Assembly: GCA_028622995.1 (NCBI GenBank)
Contig: JAJQJQ010000005.1
Location: 8,370,001-8,434,000 of the forward strand
Length of the DNA stretch: 64,000 nt
Source of the DNA: Panagrolaimus kolymaensis
Lineage: Eukaryota; Nematoda; Chromadorea; Rhabditida; Panagrolaimidae
Direction: 5' to 3'
Part shown: in pieces, positions 62,101 to 64,000 of the stretch
Position numbering within the stretch: position 1 is the stretch's first letter
Layout of the letters: every line of letters begins with the position of its first letter
Notes under the pieces: generated by a model
Seen by the model: only the letters and a program-made list of their open reading frames with translations
Told to the model about the DNA's origin: nothing
Databases searched by the model: none
Position numbers and translations under genes: made by a program

Positions 62101-62434
62101 CAAAACTGCTTATTATGACGATGTTCTTGCTAAGGAAATTATAACAAAGCTTCCTGAAAATAAGAACAACGAGTTCAAGAAAAACTTTTACTTCTTGAAA
62201 GGTATCATCATGATGGAAGATCGTGTATACATCCCGGAAGTTCTTCGTCGACGAATCCTACAACAACTTCATAAAGGTCATGATGGTATTTCACGCACAA
62301 AAGCTCTCGGTAAAATGCATGTTTACTGGCCTGGGATGACAAAAGATATCGAAGACATGGTATCTCAATGTATGGCATGCATTCAACAATCCAAAGCTCC
62401 AATCAAAGCTCTTCTTTTCTTGACCAAAGAGTGA
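59162..62434 (+). CDS. Gag-Pol polyprotein of the LTR element (interrupted in integrase)
   Basis: A single frame from MSVPEKPI (an upstream in-frame Met at 59126 is less likely, as it lies in leader sequence) runs about 1,090 residues, with Gag and Pol in the same frame and no shift between them. Gag covers about 1-310 and ends in two zinc knuckles (CPGC-x3-H-x4-C near 277 and CSNCNNVGHIAIAC near 297). The protease active site is LLDTGSS near 380. The RT has HPYFDDILIAS near 667, and RNase H has VAADASQTGIGG near 816 and TDKEAL. The integrase HHCC zinc domain starts near 1038 (HKGHDG ... CMAC). The frame stops at 62434, just after the zinc domain. The rest of the integrase lies in another frame, so this copy should not make a complete polyprotein. 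Confidence 0.92.
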   Translation: MSVPEKPIDANASAGATDVRVHLPSLPQFKADLATGKSATTWFDRIDLVFSLHPEVKLKQQIALIFTSFDEHTYMDVTEALLPKKVTEIATIDEIKDVMIKLYDRKQSLFVNRYDLFNMEWNGNDAESIVKFASRIEKQHSTVEYSKFSGNECKTLVLLMSMKSPALAQYRVRILEQLTADPLTKFDTCVETIRILIQTQQDQRRPETSSIRYIDPYREQHLPEDPSIQYVNPRQHFNNKPQYGNRQQPQNGYRYQPQNGNHQQRRNGNRQPFRMTPCPGCTELHFRRDCPHMNATCSNCNNVGHIAIACIQPKKGEKKIQNFNNADGYKKDAKFHYLSSGNEPNIYHMTPPSGYCDVLRKDDNLIFGVKINGTDVTALLDTGSSLTVLNRNDYKKVGEPMLTGRPFNAKTFGNFSARIDGSFKAHVSLRGITLPLEIFVSEFNVTLLGKDLFDTFNGSITFPDVKICSLSANEALVPPDVIENLRTSYPAIFNGTIGCCTKKQIHLQLIPDAKPIFIPARRLSLHAKEIVEKELAALLKDGIIYPASFTEYAAPCSVVPKKEEDNYRFIVDFSTGLNKQLAEPGFQQPIPEEIFARLADSKVFSIVDVSQAYHQLELDYESRKLATISTPIGFFRFRRLPQGLKTAPSDFQQIMEEMCKDLSFVHPYFDDILIASNNPEEHLKHLHQLLQRMTDWGFTLNFKKCKFFRSSIKFLGKIVGPDGITPDPDKVKAICNMPEPHDASSLRSFLGMVNFYQSFIPGMHSLRKDLDALLKADVEWVWSKTHSNAVKKLKEMISGDCLNARFDPRLPIIVAADASQTGIGGVLTQRISADKEVPIHFFSKSLTGCQQRYSQTDKEALALITAVKTFHRYLEGKKFTLLTDHKALLSIFGPKSEKPSFAANRLHRWSIFLASYDFDIEYRNTLNFGQADALSRLIAETKSIPEAYEEDDDDDKMDPLDDKVVINFIQNFPVVTEEDIKTAYYDDVLAKEIITKLPENKNNEFKKNFYFLKGIIMMEDRVYIPEVLRRRILQQLHKGHDGISRTKALGKMHVYWPGMTKDIEDMVSQCMACIQQSKAPIKALLFLTKE

Positions 62435-63506
62435 AAAACCTGGCGACCGGATACATCTTGATTTTCTTGGTCCAATTCGTGGTCGTATGATTCTCATAGC
62501 TGTGGATAGCTATTCAAAATGGACTGATGCTTGGGTGATGAAACATGCTACTTCCGGAAATACTATCAACTGTTTGCTTCGTTATATGGCTGATAATGGA
62601 TGTCCTCGTCTGCTGGTGTCAGACAATGGAACTCAATTCAAATCGGAAATTTTTAAAGGGTTCTGTAAGACTTATGGTATTGAACTTATGAACTCTCCTC
62701 CATATCATCCTCAATCGAATGGTCAAGCTGAACGTATGGTTGACGTTATCAAAAGATTCATCTACAAAAACATTGAAGTTCATGGTGAAACAATGGATTT
62801 GAAAGAAGTCATTGCTACATTCTTGTTATGTTACCGTTCAACACCTCACTCAACAACTCCCGGAAATTGCACTCCTGCTTATGCTCATATTGGTCGTGAA
62901 CTCCGAACAGAAATGGATCAACTTCGTCCGCGATTCCTCAAATTCATGGAATCTACTGATTCTCAAAATGTTCAGTTCAATCGTCATCATGGTGCAAAGG
63001 AAAAGAAATTCTTCATTGGTGCTGCAATTTTCCATAAGGGGAAGAAGGGTGATAGATGGCTTCCTGGAATCATTGAAGCTCATAAAGGTAATACTATTTA
63101 TGTAATCAAGGATGCAAATACCGGAAAGGCCCATGATCGACATGCAAATCAACTCCGCCATCGAACTGAAGATCTTTCAACTTCAACTCCTCAATATTTG
63201 GTTACTGATGTAAATATTCATGATGTTCATGATTCCTCTTCGCAAATCAACTTGGATGCTCCGTCAAATGATGTCATTCAAAATACAACACCGGAAATTA
63301 ATCGAGATGATGATTCTTTGCATGCTGATGCGTCTATTTCAAATTCTCCAGCTACAGGAAATCTCAATCGAAATTCTCCAACAAGAACCGGAAGTATCTC
63401 AAATTCTCCTGCTCAACAACCTGCTGAATCTCATCGACATCGATGGCCTCCTCGAACAAGAACCGTGCGTTATGAAAACCTCAATGAAGACGCTATGACT
63501 CGTTAG
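62435..63506 (+). pseudogene. Integrase catalytic core and C-terminus, out of frame with Gag-Pol
   Basis: Homology continues in the frame of 62487-63506. The DDE core has Asp in ILIAVDSYSKW, Asp in LVSDNGTQF and Glu in SNGQAERM, followed by an HRTEDL-type C-terminal region and a polar Ser/Asn tail ending at 63506. The switch falls within about 62400-62435 and needs a small indel; the upstream part of this frame also contains a stop there. This looks like a single local lesion in an otherwise well-preserved, young element. Confidence 0.88.
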
Positions 63507-63516
63507 GAGGGAGAAG
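63505..63516 (+). promoter_or_regulatory. Polypurine tract
   Basis: AGGAGGGAGAAG directly before the 3' LTR, the expected primer for plus-strand synthesis. Confidence 0.8.
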
Positions 63517-63801
63517 TGTTGTGAGTCTGTGACCACAGAACATATTCAAATGCTCCGCTGTTTCTCTTGATCCCGGATGGATATGTCTTCTCTTGGCTGC
63601 ATGTCAATTCTCTCTCGCGCCTAATTTTGTCTTCCTCTGTTTGTTGTAGTATTATTATTATTATTCTTTTGTCTTCGCAATTATTCTACCGCTCAGAATA
63701 ATTGCTTGTTCCTGTTTATAAATACACTCTATTTATCTCTGTGTCTCTTTTATACAACTTGGAACCGGACGTCTTTATTTGACCGATTGCCGGTTATAAC
63801 A
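63517..63801 (+). repeat. 3' LTR
   Basis: 285 bp, two visible differences from the 5' LTR (CTTGGTCCC/CTTGATCCC and AATACGCTC/AATACACTC). It is followed by the AATTT target duplication. Confidence 0.95.
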
Positions 63802-63806
63802 AATTT

Positions 63807-64000
63807 CCCGACTTACCAATGTATGGCTTCAAACATAGAGGAAGAAATTAGTGAACCTTGTTTTGAGTTACAGCCTGAATTGGAGATATGGATTTTTTGA
63901 TCCAAATATTTTTTATTAAATATATTAAAATTATTCCAAACAGGATTTTGGATTCCCCCCACTGGAAGTACCTCAACTGTGATCCAATTTTATATTTATG
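63807..64000. repeat. Array unit resumes and runs out of the window
   Basis: Matches 41107-41300 of the first unit with a few substitutions (CCCGACTTACC against CCCGACATACC). The array therefore extends beyond the right edge. Confidence 0.93.

Larger units (their letters stand above)
58798..63801 (+). mobile_element. Ty3/gypsy-type LTR retrotransposon, 5.0 kb, recent insertion
   Basis: Two 285-bp LTRs (58798-59082, 63517-63801) start TG and end CA and differ at only two positions that I can see. The 5-bp target duplication AATTT flanks the element (58793-58797, 63802-63806). The domain order protease-RT-RNase H-integrase marks the Ty3/gypsy (Metaviridae) type. There is no env-like gene. The element is inserted in a unit of the tandem array, at the position equal to 41106/41107. 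Confidence 0.95.

Overview
This window looks like nuclear DNA from a nematode. It is strongly AT-rich, and its genes are split by short introns with GTAAG-type donors and TTTTCAG-type acceptors. It encodes nematode-like proteins (a PDZ/ZM ALP-type muscle protein, CDC-48) and members of an F-box-like family that I associate with panagrolaimid-type nematodes. It also carries a PAT-type tyrosine-recombinase retrotransposon, a group first described in Panagrellus. The panagrolaimid placement is an inference; the nematode placement is firmer.

Region 1 (1-13 kb) is mostly host genes: an ALP/Enigma-like PDZ-ZM gene (1281-3102, +), an F-box-like gene (4074-4886, +), a 50-residue STMP1-type mitochondrial microprotein (5672-5824, +), a four-transmembrane protein with a Thr-rich loop (6301-7765, -), a small unknown gene (about 10559-11087, +) and a Pro/Ala-rich protein with a C-terminal membrane anchor (11114-11896, -). 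A 1.38-kb, nearly perfect palindrome (8947-10322) lies between genes.

Region 2 (11-31 kb) is built by segmental duplication. A secreted protein with two copies of a Cys-rich domain flanking four 22-residue repeats (12970-15579, +) is followed by a CDC-48 copy lacking its second ATPase domain (16109-18454, -). Next comes a copy of the tail-anchored gene lacking its membrane exon (19020-19448, -). A 4.9-kb PAT element (19878-24777) interrupts that duplicate, and its exact ends are given by the paralogous empty site near 12327. A second F-box-like gene (25366-26264, +) and an apparently complete cdc-48 gene (27194-30565, -) follow.

Region 3 (31.6-37.2 kb) is the most unusual part. It is a Mutator-like DNA transposon with terminal inverted repeats of about 400-560 bp. 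Its 997-residue transposase has an OTU-type cysteine protease domain at the C-terminus, and an intron-containing ESCRT-III Snf7/CHMP4 (VPS-32)-like gene lies on the opposite strand inside the inverted repeats. The element sits about 50 bp inside the first intron of another gene (first exon 37221-37409, -).

Region 4 (39.8-64 kb) is a tandem array of a 2,721-bp unit. Seven markers are visible, and neighbouring units are almost identical. Each unit carries a tRNA-like Pol III promoter (A and B boxes) and a CA-rich variable tract. The last unit is split by a non-autonomous Helitron (57213-58585), placed precisely between A and T, and by a young Ty3/gypsy-type LTR retrotransposon (58798-63801) with a 5-bp target duplication. 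The array continues past the window end. Five kinds of mobile or repeat architecture therefore sit in one 64-kb window: PAT, MULE, Helitron, LTR element and foldback/satellite.
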